Part shown: piece by piece, positions 9,091 to 21,403 of the stretch
How the letters are laid out: every line of letters begins with the position of its first letter
How positions within the stretch are numbered: position 1 is the first letter of the stretch
Source: Pseudoxanthomonas spadix
GTDB lineage: Bacteria > Pseudomonadota > Gammaproteobacteria > Xanthomonadales > Xanthomonadaceae
DNA length: 64,000 nucleotides
Assembly (NCBI RefSeq): GCF_003703395.1
Contig: NZ_RDQN01000010.1
Coordinates: 18,385 to 82,384, forward strand
Reading direction: 5' to 3'
Notes under the pieces: generated by a model
Databases searched by the model: none
What the model saw: only the letters and a program-made list of their open reading frames with translations
What the model was told of the DNA's origin: nothing
Position numbers and translations under genes: made by a program

Positions 9091-10212
9091 ATGGAGCGCG
9101 TGGACTGTGTGGTGATCGGCGCCGGCGTGGTCGGCCTGGCGATCGCGCGGGCGCTGGCCCTGGCCGGGCGCGAGGTACTGATCCTGGAGGCCGAAGCGGC
9201 CATCGGCACCGGTACCAGCGCGCGCAACAGCGAGGTGATCCACGCCGGCATCCATTACCCGCAAGGTTCGCTGAAGGCGCGACTGTGCGTAGCAGGGCGT
9301 GCGGCGCTGTACGCCTTCTGCGCGCGCGCCGGGGTGGAACACCGCCGCTGCGGCAAGCTGATCGTGGCCAGCGACGAGGGCCAGCGCGACGGCCTGGACC
9401 GGATCTGCCAGCACGCGCTGGCCAATGGCGTCAACGACCTGGCCTTGCTCGACCAGGCGCAACTGCACGCACTCGAGCCGGACCTGCACGCGGTGGCCGG
9501 GCTGCTTTCGCCCAGCACCGGCATCATCGACAGCCACGGCCTGATGCTGGCCCTGCAGGGCGATGCCCAGGCCCATGGGGCGCTGCTGGCGCTGCGCGCG
9601 CCGGTGACCGCCATCGCCTGCGAGGACGCCGGCTTGGTGATCGAAGTCGGCGGCGATGCGCCGATGCGCCTGCATGCCAGCACCCTGGTCAACAGCGCCG
9701 GCCACGGCGCGCCGGCGCTGGCCGCGCGCATGCACGGCCTGGCGCCGCAGCACGTGCCGCAGGCCTGGTACGCCAAGGGCAGCTACTTCAGCCTGTCGAC
9801 GCGCACGCCGTTCAGGCACCTGGTCTACCCGCTGCCCGAGCCTGGTGGCCTGGGCGTGCACCTGACCCTGGACCTGGCCGGGCGGGCGCGCTTCGGCCCG
9901 GACGTGGAGTGGGTCGATGGCCTGGACTATCGGCTGGATCCAACCCGCGCCGACCGTTTCTATGCCGCGATCCGCCGCTACTGGCCAGCCCTGCCCGACC
10001 ATGCCCTGCAGCCGGCCTACAGCGGCATCCGCCCCAAGATCAGCGGGCCGGGCCAGCCCAATGCCGACTTCCGCATCGACGGCCCGGCCGAGCACGGCAT
10101 CGCCGGGCTGGTGAACCTGTTCGGCATCGAATCGCCCGGCCTGACCAGCAGCCTGGCCATCGGCGACCACGTCTGCGCCCTGCTGGAGCTGACCGAACCG
10201 CTGGCGGCCTGA
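9091..10212 (+). CDS. FAD-dependent oxidoreductase, L-2-hydroxyglutarate oxidase-like (DAO family)
   Basis: A 373-residue flavoenzyme. It begins with an FAD-binding [14 protein letters not shown] motif at residues 10-23 and a terminal Glu of the second strand (LILEAE). [15 protein letters not shown] near residue 48 and [11 protein letters not shown] near 148 are typical of the LhgO/L2HGDH branch of the DAO family. Near the C-terminus [10 protein letters not shown] and [16 protein letters not shown] complete the FAD domain. It probably oxidises a 2-hydroxy acid and passes electrons to quinone. The ATG at 9091 has GAGG upstream. The substrate assignment is inferred. Confidence 0.85.
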   Translation: MERVDCVVIGAGVVGLAIARALALAGREVLILEAEAAIGTGTSARNSEVIHAGIHYPQGSLKARLCVAGRAALYAFCARAGVEHRRCGKLIVASDEGQRDGLDRICQHALANGVNDLALLDQAQLHALEPDLHAVAGLLSPSTGIIDSHGLMLALQGDAQAHGALLALRAPVTAIACEDAGLVIEVGGDAPMRLHASTLVNSAGHGAPALAARMHGLAPQHVPQAWYAKGSYFSLSTRTPFRHLVYPLPEPGGLGVHLTLDLAGRARFGPDVEWVDGLDYRLDPTRADRFYAAIRRYWPALPDHALQPAYSGIRPKISGPGQPNADFRIDGPAEHGIAGLVNLFGIESPGLTSSLAIGDHVCALLELTEPLAA

Positions 10213-10296
10213 GCTGGCGCGCACGGCCTTGCGACGCTGCACACCGGCGCGACCGGCGCGCGCTTAAGATGCCGCTTTCCCATCGGATCCTCGCCC

Positions 10297-10686
10297 ATGC
10301 CTACCGAACTGAAAATGCTTGCCTGGTCCATCCTGCTGGGCCTGGTCTACGTGCTGGTGGCCGGCGCGCTGGTCACCGCCAAGCGCGGGATCAAGTGGAA
10401 CGCAGGCAACCGCGATACCCCGGCCGAACCGCTGACCGGCCCGCCGGCGCGCGCGCAGCGGGCCAGCGCCAATTTCATGGAGACCTTCCCGTTCTTCGCC
10501 GCTGCGGTGCTGGCGGTGATCGCACTGGAACGCCAGAGCCCGCAGACCGCCCTGGCCGCGCAGCTGTATTTCTGGGCGCGGCTGGCCTACCTGCCGGTGT
10601 ACGTGATCGGCATCCCCTATCTGCGCACGCTGGTCTGGCTGGTGTCGCTGTGGGGGATCCTGCAGCTGGTGTGGGCGCTGCTGTAA
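10297..10686 (+). CDS. MAPEG family membrane protein
   Basis: A 129-residue protein with four predicted membrane helices and the MAPEG pattern: RAQRASANFMETFPFFAA after the first helix, then a YFWARLAYLPVYVIGIPYLR segment near the third helix. Eukaryotic members are glutathione-dependent enzymes; bacterial members are mostly uncharacterised. No operon partner is visible, and it is convergent with the AbrB-like permease gene. Confidence 0.85.
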   Translation: MPTELKMLAWSILLGLVYVLVAGALVTAKRGIKWNAGNRDTPAEPLTGPPARAQRASANFMETFPFFAAAVLAVIALERQSPQTALAAQLYFWARLAYLPVYVIGIPYLRTLVWLVSLWGILQLVWALL

Positions 10687-10700
10687 GGTCCACGCGTTGA

Positions 10701-11795
10701 TCAGGCCGGCGGCGCGCCGAACCGCCGGCCCAGCCAGCGAGCCAGTACCGGGCCGCACACCAGCACCACCACCAGCCGCGCGGTCTGCATGGCCATCACG
10801 AACGGCACGTCCACCTGCCGGGACGAAGCGGCGATGATGGCCACCGAATCGGCGCCGCCCGGGCTGGTGGCCAGGTAGGCGGTCAGCGGATCGATCCCGG
10901 CCAGCTTCACCAGCGCCACGGCGATCGCCCCGCACAGCGCGATCAGCGCCACGATCGCGCCCAGCATGCGCGGCAGGGCCTTCAGCGCGCTGCGCAGGAT
11001 CTGCGGGGTGAAGTGTTCGCCGATGCTCCAGCCCAACAACGCGTAGCAGGCGGCCAGCAGCAGCGGCGGCAGGGTGATGTGCAGCAGGCCGCTGTCTTCC
11101 AGCACCACGCCGGCCACCAGCGGCAGCAGCAGCGCACCGGCCGGCAGCCTGGTCCTGGCCGCCAGCCACACCGTGGCCAGCACCAGCAGCAGGGTCAGGG
11201 CCAGGGCGCGCGGCTCGCCCAGCGCCAGCCAATCGGTGGAGGCCACTGCGACGTGCTTGCCCGGCCCCTGCCATAGCCGGGCCATGACCGAGGCCACCAC
11301 CGCCACCAGCACCACGCGCAGGTACTGCATGAAGGCCACCAGTCGCATGTCGCCGCCAAACGCGCCGGACATCAGCACCATCGCCGAGGCCGCACCGGGA
11401 AAGGTGCCCCACAGCGCCGTGGTCCCCGGCAGCACGCGCCAGCGCATCAGCAGCAGCCCCAGCAGCAGGGCGGCCACGATCACCGACACCACGCAGCCGA
11501 TGAACAACGGCCCCTGCCGCGCGATCTCGCCGACGATCGAGACCGGGATGTAGCGCGCGATCATCACGCCCAGCACGCCCTGGGCCACCGCGAAGGCCGG
11601 ACCCGGCACGCGCACCGACGCGCCGCCCACGGCCAGTACGATCGCCGCGACCATCGACCCCAGCAGCAGCGCGGCCGACAGGTGGGCCGCTTCCAGCAGC
11701 GCCACGATCAGCAGCGAGGCGGCCAGCAGCACCGTCCAGCGCAACCACGCCGGCCGTGTGGCCAGTGCGCGCAGGAAACCGTCTTCATCCGTCAT
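10701..11795 (-). CDS. AbrB-family membrane protein (putative permease)
   Basis: A 364-residue protein with about ten hydrophobic helices in two homologous halves, each ending in the AbrB duplication pattern (for example LLGSMVAAIVLA and GVLGVMIARYIP in the first half, TSPGGADSVAIIAAS and MAMQTARLVVV in the second). PF05145 proteins are often labelled ammonia monooxygenase or AbrB transcriptional regulator, but the topology is that of a transporter. It is divergent from a TetR-type regulator, with a palindrome between them, suggesting local repression of one or both genes. Substrate unknown. Confidence 0.82.
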   Translation of the reverse strand: MTDEDGFLRALATRPAWLRWTVLLAASLLIVALLEAAHLSAALLLGSMVAAIVLAVGGASVRVPGPAFAVAQGVLGVMIARYIPVSIVGEIARQGPLFIGCVVSVIVAALLLGLLLMRWRVLPGTTALWGTFPGAASAMVLMSGAFGGDMRLVAFMQYLRVVLVAVVASVMARLWQGPGKHVAVASTDWLALGEPRALALTLLLVLATVWLAARTRLPAGALLLPLVAGVVLEDSGLLHITLPPLLLAACYALLGWSIGEHFTPQILRSALKALPRMLGAIVALIALCGAIAVALVKLAGIDPLTAYLATSPGGADSVAIIAASSRQVDVPFVMAMQTARLVVVLVCGPVLARWLGRRFGAPPA

Positions 11796-11953
11796 CGCCG
11801 TGGTCACCGGCCCGGCAGGCGCAGATCGCACCGGCGCCGGTGCAGCGGCAGGGCAGCGGGGCCGTGTGGCAGCGCGATGAGCACCAGCGCGGTGGCGGCG
11901 GGCAAAAGCCTGGACATGGCGATCCCATGGAAGGAGGGGGGAGGCATGGCTAA

Positions 11954-11975
11954 TATGCGAGGAATGATTCGCATA
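11954..11975. promoter_or_regulatory. inverted repeat, candidate TetR operator
   Basis: TATGCGA and TCGCATA form perfect 7-bp arms around an 8-bp spacer, 14 bp before the start of the TetR-type gene and between it and the divergent permease gene. The position and dyad length fit a TetR-family operator that would auto-repress the regulator and possibly control the permease. Confidence 0.6.
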
Positions 11976-11989
11976 CAGAGAGTGTGAGG

Positions 11990-12571
11990 ATGGCCTCGCA
12001 AAAGTCAATTGAAGCCGTCGCGCCCAAGCGCCAGCGGGGACGCGAACGGGTGGCCGCGATCCTGGATGCGGCCGCCCAGCTGTTCATCGAACAGGGCCAA
12101 GCCGTGACCATGACCGAGATCGCCGCGCGCTCCGGGACTGCGATCGGCTCGCTGTACCGGTTCTTCCCCACCCGCGAGGCCTTGGCCGACGTGCTGCTGC
12201 AGCGCTATGCCGAGCACATGCGCCAGGCGCTGGATGCCTTGGCTGCCCGCGCGCCGGACCTGACGCCCGACGCGCTGGCCGATGCCCTGCTGGCCCTGTC
12301 CCTGGACTTGCGCACAGAGCGCGCTGCCGCCGTGGTGCTGGCCGACCTGCACGATGCCAGCCAGCTGCGCCAGCAATTGCGCCAGACCATGCGCACCCGC
12401 GTGGCCGGGATCCTGGTGCGTGCTGGCCGCGTCCCGGCCGAACGCGCCGCCGACGCCGCGCTCGCGGTGATCACCGTGATCAGAGGCGCCGGCGCGCTCG
12501 CCAACCAGCCCAACAGTGCCGGCGCCATCGCCGAACTGCGCCGGCTGCTGCAGCGCTATCTGGCCGACTGA
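11990..12571 (+). CDS. TetR/AcrR family transcriptional regulator
   Basis: A 193-residue one-component repressor. The N-terminal helix-turn-helix is clear: RERVAAILDAAAQLFIEQG then MTEIAARSGTAIGSLYRFFPTREALADVLL at residues about 20-70. The C-terminal ligand-binding half is Ala/Leu-rich and helical, and its effector cannot be predicted. The start could be this ATG or a GTG two codons upstream; both sit in a GAGAGTGTGAGG stretch that offers only a poorly spaced ribosome site. It lies divergent to the AbrB-like permease and next to a palindrome at 11954-11975. Confidence 0.9.
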   Translation: MASQKSIEAVAPKRQRGRERVAAILDAAAQLFIEQGQAVTMTEIAARSGTAIGSLYRFFPTREALADVLLQRYAEHMRQALDALAARAPDLTPDALADALLALSLDLRTERAAAVVLADLHDASQLRQQLRQTMRTRVAGILVRAGRVPAERAADAALAVITVIRGAGALANQPNSAGAIAELRRLLQRYLAD

Positions 12572-12709
12572 TGCATGCACCCCGCCGTACCACCACTGCG
12601 CAGAAGGGCTGCGCCGTCCGCAACCGCCGCCCCGCGCAACATTTTTTTAATGCGGCGACCGTTATCCATGCACGCTTGCGCTGTGCCATCGCCTCGATCC
12701 GGAGTCTTC

Positions 12710-13327
12710 ATGAAGCACCTGCTTGTGGTGGCCGCGTTGGGCCTGGCCTGCGCCGCCTGCCAACCCGCCCCCGCGCCCGCGCCGGCCAGCCCTCCACCGG
12801 CCCAAAACTCGCCCCCGGGCGCGCCCGGTGCGGCCGCGCCCAGCCCGACCACCGGCGAGGGCGCACAGGCCTCGGCCCCGCCGCCGGGACAGGCCGCGAT
12901 GGCCGAGGCCGGCGACCTGATACCGGGCATTCCCGGCTGCAAGCCTGGCGACAAGCGCACGCCGATCCCGGTGTGGAAGCCCGCCGTCGATGCGCAGAAC
13001 AACGTCAACACCGCACCGCCGCAGCAGGAAGGCCAGGTGGTGGTGGTCGCCCTGGAAGCCCACGACGCGCCCAAGTGCAGCGACAGCGAGGTCAACCTGT
13101 TCAAGCTGGCCAACCCCGGCGACCCGAGCGGCGGCCTGGAGATCGGCGTGCGCGGCAACACCCAGGAAGTGGAAGGCGTCTGCCATCTCACCGGCCTGTA
13201 TCGCAACGAACCGCTCAAACCCGGCCCAGGCAGCACGCCGCCGCAGGGCTGGACACGCCTGCAGTTCAACGCCGTCGATGCCACCCAGATCGCCTCGGGC
13301 AACACCTACTGCGTGCAACAGCCCTGA
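12710..13327 (+). CDS. proline-rich putative lipoprotein
   Basis: A 205-residue exported protein of unknown function. It begins MKHLLVVAALGLACAACQPA with a Cys at the end of the signal peptide, so lipidation is likely. Residues about 21-65 are a Pro/Ala-rich linker. The remainder is a compact domain with Cys residues (GCKPGD, PKCSDSE, GVCHL, TYCVQQ) that could form two disulfides. A GGAG site precedes the ATG. I do not recognise the C-terminal domain. Confidence 0.75.
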   Translation: MKHLLVVAALGLACAACQPAPAPAPASPPPAQNSPPGAPGAAAPSPTTGEGAQASAPPPGQAAMAEAGDLIPGIPGCKPGDKRTPIPVWKPAVDAQNNVNTAPPQQEGQVVVVALEAHDAPKCSDSEVNLFKLANPGDPSGGLEIGVRGNTQEVEGVCHLTGLYRNEPLKPGPGSTPPQGWTRLQFNAVDATQIASGNTYCVQQP

Positions 13328-13602
13328 GCCTGGCACAGCTGTCGCGTCAGGCCTTGGCCTGGCGGCGGCGGGAACCCCGTCGACCCGACTCCGCAAGCCG
13401 GGTCGCAACGCGCTGCCCTGTCCGGATTCGCATGGGAGTGCGCCCGAGCCTTTGCAAAGGTGCCGAGCTCGGCGCTCGCGGATCCGGCACCGGACCCTGA
13501 TCATCAGAGGAGCGGCTCGGTGTGTCCGTGGCAACGCTGCGCGCTGGCCGGCCGACAGGCTGGCGGTACACTGCGGCCTTCGTGTTCACCCCGCCACTGC
13601 CC

Positions 13603-14160
13603 ATGCGCAATCCCCTGCAGGAACAGCTGCTCAAGGCCGGCCTGGTCAAGAAAGGCAAGGCCGACCAGATCGCCCGCGAGCAGGTCAAGGCGCGCCTGGC
13701 CAAGGGTGGCAAGGCCGCAGCGGGCGACCAGGAAAAAGTGGACGCAGCCCGCCTGCAGGCCGAGCGCGCCGAGCGCGACCGCGCCCTGGCGGCCGAACGC
13801 AATGCCCTGGCCAGGCGCCAGGAGCTGCAGGCGCAGATCCGCCAGATCGTGGACACCCACAAGGTCAAGCGCGGCGGCGAGATCGGCTACCGCTTCAACG
13901 ACGGCGCGGTCATCGGCACCGTGCTGGTCGATGCCGCCCTGCGCGCGCAGCTGATCAGCGGCGCGTTGGTGATCGCCCGCCATGGCGGGGGCGTGGAACT
14001 CATCCCGCGCGCGGCGGCCGAGAAAATCTACGAACGCGACGCCGCATTCATCCTGCTCGACAACGGCCGCACCAGCGCTGCAGCAACCGCGGCGCCGGAT
14101 GAAGCCGACCACTTCTACGACCAGGATCGGTTCAAGGTGCCTGACGACCTGATCTGGTGA
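13603..14160 (+). CDS. DUF2058 family protein (YaiL-like)
   Basis: A 185-residue cytosolic protein matching DUF2058: the N-terminal MRNPLQEQLLKAGLVKKGKA, a highly charged coiled-coil-like middle (AERAERDRALAAERNAL), then the conserved VKRGGEIGYRFNDG and a C-terminal LIPRAAAEKIYERD segment. E. coli YaiL is described only as a nucleoprotein/polynucleotide-associated family member; the function is unclear. A TACACT element about 35 bp upstream may be its -10 box. The 275-bp gap before it holds nothing else I can support. Confidence 0.88.
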   Translation: MRNPLQEQLLKAGLVKKGKADQIAREQVKARLAKGGKAAAGDQEKVDAARLQAERAERDRALAAERNALARRQELQAQIRQIVDTHKVKRGGEIGYRFNDGAVIGTVLVDAALRAQLISGALVIARHGGGVELIPRAAAEKIYERDAAFILLDNGRTSAAATAAPDEADHFYDQDRFKVPDDLIW

Positions 14161-14209
14161 GCGCGCAGGCGCTGCGCCGCGGCCGCCGGCCGGATCACCT
14201 GCAGCGCGC

Positions 14210-15028
14210 TCATGCCGCTGGCTGCGCCGGCAGCGCGTCGTCGAAGCGATAGAGGTCCATGGCCAGGAAGCCCATGTCGATGCCGGCATCGATGCGGGTC
14301 GCGCGGAAGTGTTCACCGGCCGCGCCCATGGCCACGTAGATCGGCTGCCAGTGCTCGTCGGTGGGGTGGGCGTGTTCGGCACCGGGCGCCTGGCGGCGGT
14401 AGTCCAGCATCGCGGCCACGTCGCCCTCGGCCAGCTTGCGCTCGACCCATTCGATGTAGGGCTGCACGTATGGCGCGATCGGCTTGCCTTCGCTGTAGCG
14501 GCGCCAGTCGTGCAGGTTGTGGGTGATGCTGCCCGAGCCGATCACCAGCACGCCCTCCGCGCGCAGCGGCGCCAGCGCCCGGCCGACCGCCAGCTGGTGT
14601 TCGGGACCGGCCATGGGCTGGATCGAGAGCGGCACCACCGGGATGTCGGCGTCCGGGTACAGCAGCCGCAGCGGCACCCACACGCCATGATCCAGACCGC
14701 GCTGCGGGTCGATGTGCGGGTCCAGGCCGGCCGCATGCAGCAGCTGCGCCGCGCGCAGGGCGACCTCCGGCGCGCCCGGCGCCGGGTACTGGATCTCATA
14801 CAGCGCCTGCGGAAAGCCGCCGAAGTCGTGGATGGTTTCCGGCCTGGCCGCCCCGCCCACCAGCGGCGCGCGCGCCAGCCAGTGCGCCGAGGCGACCACG
14901 ATGGCCCGCGGCCGCGGCAGGTCGCGGGCCAGTTCGGCCAGGCGCATGCCGACCCGCCCGGGCTCCAGCGCGGTCATCGGCGAGCCATGGGAGATGTAGA
15001 GCGAAGGCAGGCGGGTGGTGGTGGTCAT
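14210..15028 (-). CDS. ygiD: class III extradiol ring-cleavage dioxygenase family (YgiD, DODA-type)
   Basis: A 272-residue enzyme of the LigB/DODA family, which opens catechol rings such as L-DOPA using a divalent metal. Metal and active-site residues are visible: ISHGSPM at residues 12-18 (His), SAHW near 48, RGLDHGVWVPLRLL near 109 and GSGSITHNLHDW near 158. E. coli YgiD is a zinc-dependent 4,5-DOPA dioxygenase. The ATG at 15028 starts MTTTTRLPSLYISHG. The natural substrate here is not known, and no aromatic-degradation operon surrounds it. Confidence 0.87.
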   Translation of the reverse strand: MTTTTRLPSLYISHGSPMTALEPGRVGMRLAELARDLPRPRAIVVASAHWLARAPLVGGAARPETIHDFGGFPQALYEIQYPAPGAPEVALRAAQLLHAAGLDPHIDPQRGLDHGVWVPLRLLYPDADIPVVPLSIQPMAGPEHQLAVGRALAPLRAEGVLVIGSGSITHNLHDWRRYSEGKPIAPYVQPYIEWVERKLAEGDVAAMLDYRRQAPGAEHAHPTDEHWQPIYVAMGAAGEHFRATRIDAGIDMGFLAMDLYRFDDALPAQPAA

Positions 15029-15099
15029 GGGCGGGTGGTTCCGGCAACGGACGAAGACCTGCAGCCTATTACGCCGCGGGCGGTGGATAAACTCCAATG

Positions 15100-15303
15100 A
15101 AGGCCAGAATTCGTTTCATGGCCGCCCCGGCCCTGGTACCGGCGCCGCGCATCATCGTCCTTGAGGTGCACCGGGCAGACGGCGCTCTGGATGGCGACGT
15201 GCAGGTCCCAGAAGCTGTACTCGCCGGGGACTTGCAGGCGGCGCCAGATGGGCGGCGCGATGTGCAGCAGCCCGACGCGGAGCTGGAGGATGGGCTCGGG
15301 CAT
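15100..15303 (-). pseudogene. truncated pRiA4b ORF-3-like gene remnant
   Basis: From the ATG at 15303 the minus strand encodes MPEPILQLRVGLLHIAPPIW then RRLQVPGEYSFWDLHVAIQSA, matching the N-terminus of the plasmid pRiA4b ORF-3 family. After this the reading frame loses the family's following Trp/His-rich part and runs into unrelated, non-coding-looking sequence. Only about 45 of the usual 170 or more residues remain. It sits between tRNA-Arg and the ygiD-like gene, in the only larger gap of that area. Confidence 0.6.
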
Positions 15304-15382
15304 TGCCCCGCCTTTGCTCAGTGCGACCGAGCGGCCAGGTAATGCCCTGGCACAGCGGGGGGCCGACTTGTCACAGGGGATC

Positions 15383-15459
15383 TGGTGCGCCTGGAGGGAT
15401 TCGAACCCCCGACCAATGGCTTCGGAAGCCACTACTCTATCCGGCTGAGCTACAGGCGC
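15383..15459 (-). tRNA. tRNA-Arg (CCG)
   Basis: The minus strand folds as a 77-nt tRNA: acceptor arm GCGCCTG/CAGGCGC, D-arm GTAGCTCAGCCGGATAGAG, anticodon stem-loop with loop TTCCGAA (anticodon CCG, arginine), T-arm with GGTTCGAATCC, discriminator A and an encoded CCA. It reads CGG codons, which are common in such a high-GC genome. A pRiA4b ORF-3 remnant lies directly downstream, so the 3' end could have served as a past integration point, but no att duplication or integrase is visible. Confidence 0.96.
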
Positions 15460-15635
15460 CTTGCTGTTGCACGCTGCCGCGGCAAGGCCGGCGGCAGCGC
15501 AGCATTATCACTGAAAGCGCCGCAGGACGCGAACATGCCGACACGCGCCGGAGTTGGACATGGCAACTGCTGGCCCGGCAGCGCGACGATGCCGGATACA
15601 GGCCGGGGACTCGGGCGAGCCTTGAAGCCCCCGCC

Positions 15636-20364
<4,729 letters not shown>

Positions 20365-20525
20365 CCGGCGCAGACCGGTCAGCGCCCGGGCGCACCCATC
20401 GCTTCGGGCTGCAGGAACGGCTGCCGGGCCGCCTCGTCAGTGGCTGTCCCCTCGCCTGGATGTGCCGGCAGCAAGCCCCCGCTGGAGGCCACCGCCGGAA
20501 TCGTGCTGGTCAGGAGAAGCGCCAC

Positions 20526-21161
20526 TCACCCAACGATCCGGTCCCACACCTCGCGCACCGCCAGTCCCCCGCCACCAATCAACATCCCGAAGTACACGAT
20601 GCTTGCGCCATTGAGCAGGTGCCCCAGCAGCACCGCCACACCGTCGCGCTGCATCAGGCCGATCGCCAGCAGCAGCAACGCCAGGCCCGGGATGGTGTTG
20701 CTGAAAGGCACGAACCCGAACGGCGCCATCAGCAGCACCGCGCCCAGCACCAGGGCGGCATCGTTGAGCGTTTCGGCGATGCGGCTGTCGACCAGCACCG
20801 GCAGCCGATGGGGACGGCTGACCTTCTGCAGGCGCGCCACCCACACCATGCCGCGGCCCAGCGCGTTGCGCAGCTTGTCGGCGGGCAGCTGGCGCTGGCG
20901 CAGCCGGGTCGGCAGCCACAATGGTCGGCGCAGCAGCCGGCTGACACCGACCAGCAGGATGCCGGCGCCGAACACGGTGCTGACGCCGGGGATGGACACC
21001 GGGATCAGAAACACCAGGGTCAGCAGCGCGGTGAGCAGCAGCAGGCCCTGCGGGCCGACCTGATCGAGCAGCGCATCCAGGCTGATCTGGTCCGGCGGCA
21101 GGCCATCGATGGCCTGTTGCAACTGGTCGCCCAGCGAGGCGGGCGCGGCGGTGGTCATCAT
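20526..21161 (-). CDS. exoD: exopolysaccharide synthesis protein ExoD family
   Basis: A 211-residue inner-membrane protein of the ExoD family (PF06055). After a soluble N-terminal 35 residues come hydrophobic segments around LLLLTALLTLVFLIPVSIPG, a polar middle with RLRQRQLPADKLRNALGRGM, and two more segments with APFGFVPFSNTIPGLALLLL. In rhizobia exoD affects exopolysaccharide production and alkaline tolerance; its molecular activity is unknown. A second Met directly follows the first. A 172-bp folded repeat lies in the upstream gap. Confidence 0.85.
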   Translation of the reverse strand: MMTTAAPASLGDQLQQAIDGLPPDQISLDALLDQVGPQGLLLLTALLTLVFLIPVSIPGVSTVFGAGILLVGVSRLLRRPLWLPTRLRQRQLPADKLRNALGRGMVWVARLQKVSRPHRLPVLVDSRIAETLNDAALVLGAVLLMAPFGFVPFSNTIPGLALLLLAIGLMQRDGVAVLLGHLLNGASIVYFGMLIGGGGLAVREVWDRIVG

Positions 21162-21191
21162 ATGGGGGCGGCGGTGGCGGCGGGCGTTGCA

Positions 21192-21363
21192 GGCTAGCAG
21201 CCTGTCGGGCTTTGGTGGTCGAGGCGAGAATTCGGCTGTGCGAGGTCAGATTTTCGACGGTTCGCCGGCCCATAGTGGTGCTATGGGCCAAGAAGCGGCG
21301 GAAAGATGGGCCGCACAGGCGGATTCGCAGCCCGGCCGACCAAAGTCCGACAGACTGCTAGCC
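21192..21363. repeat. 172-bp self-complementary element (MITE-like)
   Basis: The gap between exoD and the hybrid kinase gene is filled by one element with imperfect terminal inverted repeats. The left end GGCTAGCAGCCTGTCGG matches the complement of the right end (CTGCTAGCC outermost), and complementarity continues inward (GAATTCGGCTGTGCGA against the complement of the stretch near 21312-21330). At the tip GGCCCATAG-TGGTG-CTATGGGCC (21267-21289) forms a perfect 9-bp hairpin. The whole element can fold into one long stem. It carries no open frame of note. Confidence 0.75.
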
Positions 21364-21403
21364 CGGCGGCCGTGGCGGCGCTGTCGGATTGGCGCGGCGC
21401 CAT

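Noticed and set aside
11804..11917. 37-codon minus-strand frame with a signal-peptide-like start (MSRLLPAATALVLIAL)
   Set aside because: No ribosome site, no mature domain after the hydrophobic stretch, and it ends just before the permease start. Probably chance in a GC-rich leader.
13328..13602. Possible small gene in the gap before the DUF2058 gene
   Set aside because: No frame has a ribosome site with plausible protein composition; only a promoter-like TACACT is seen.
15383..15459. att site duplication at the tRNA-Arg 3' end
   Set aside because: The tRNA 3' sequence does not recur nearby in the window, so an integration scar cannot be shown.
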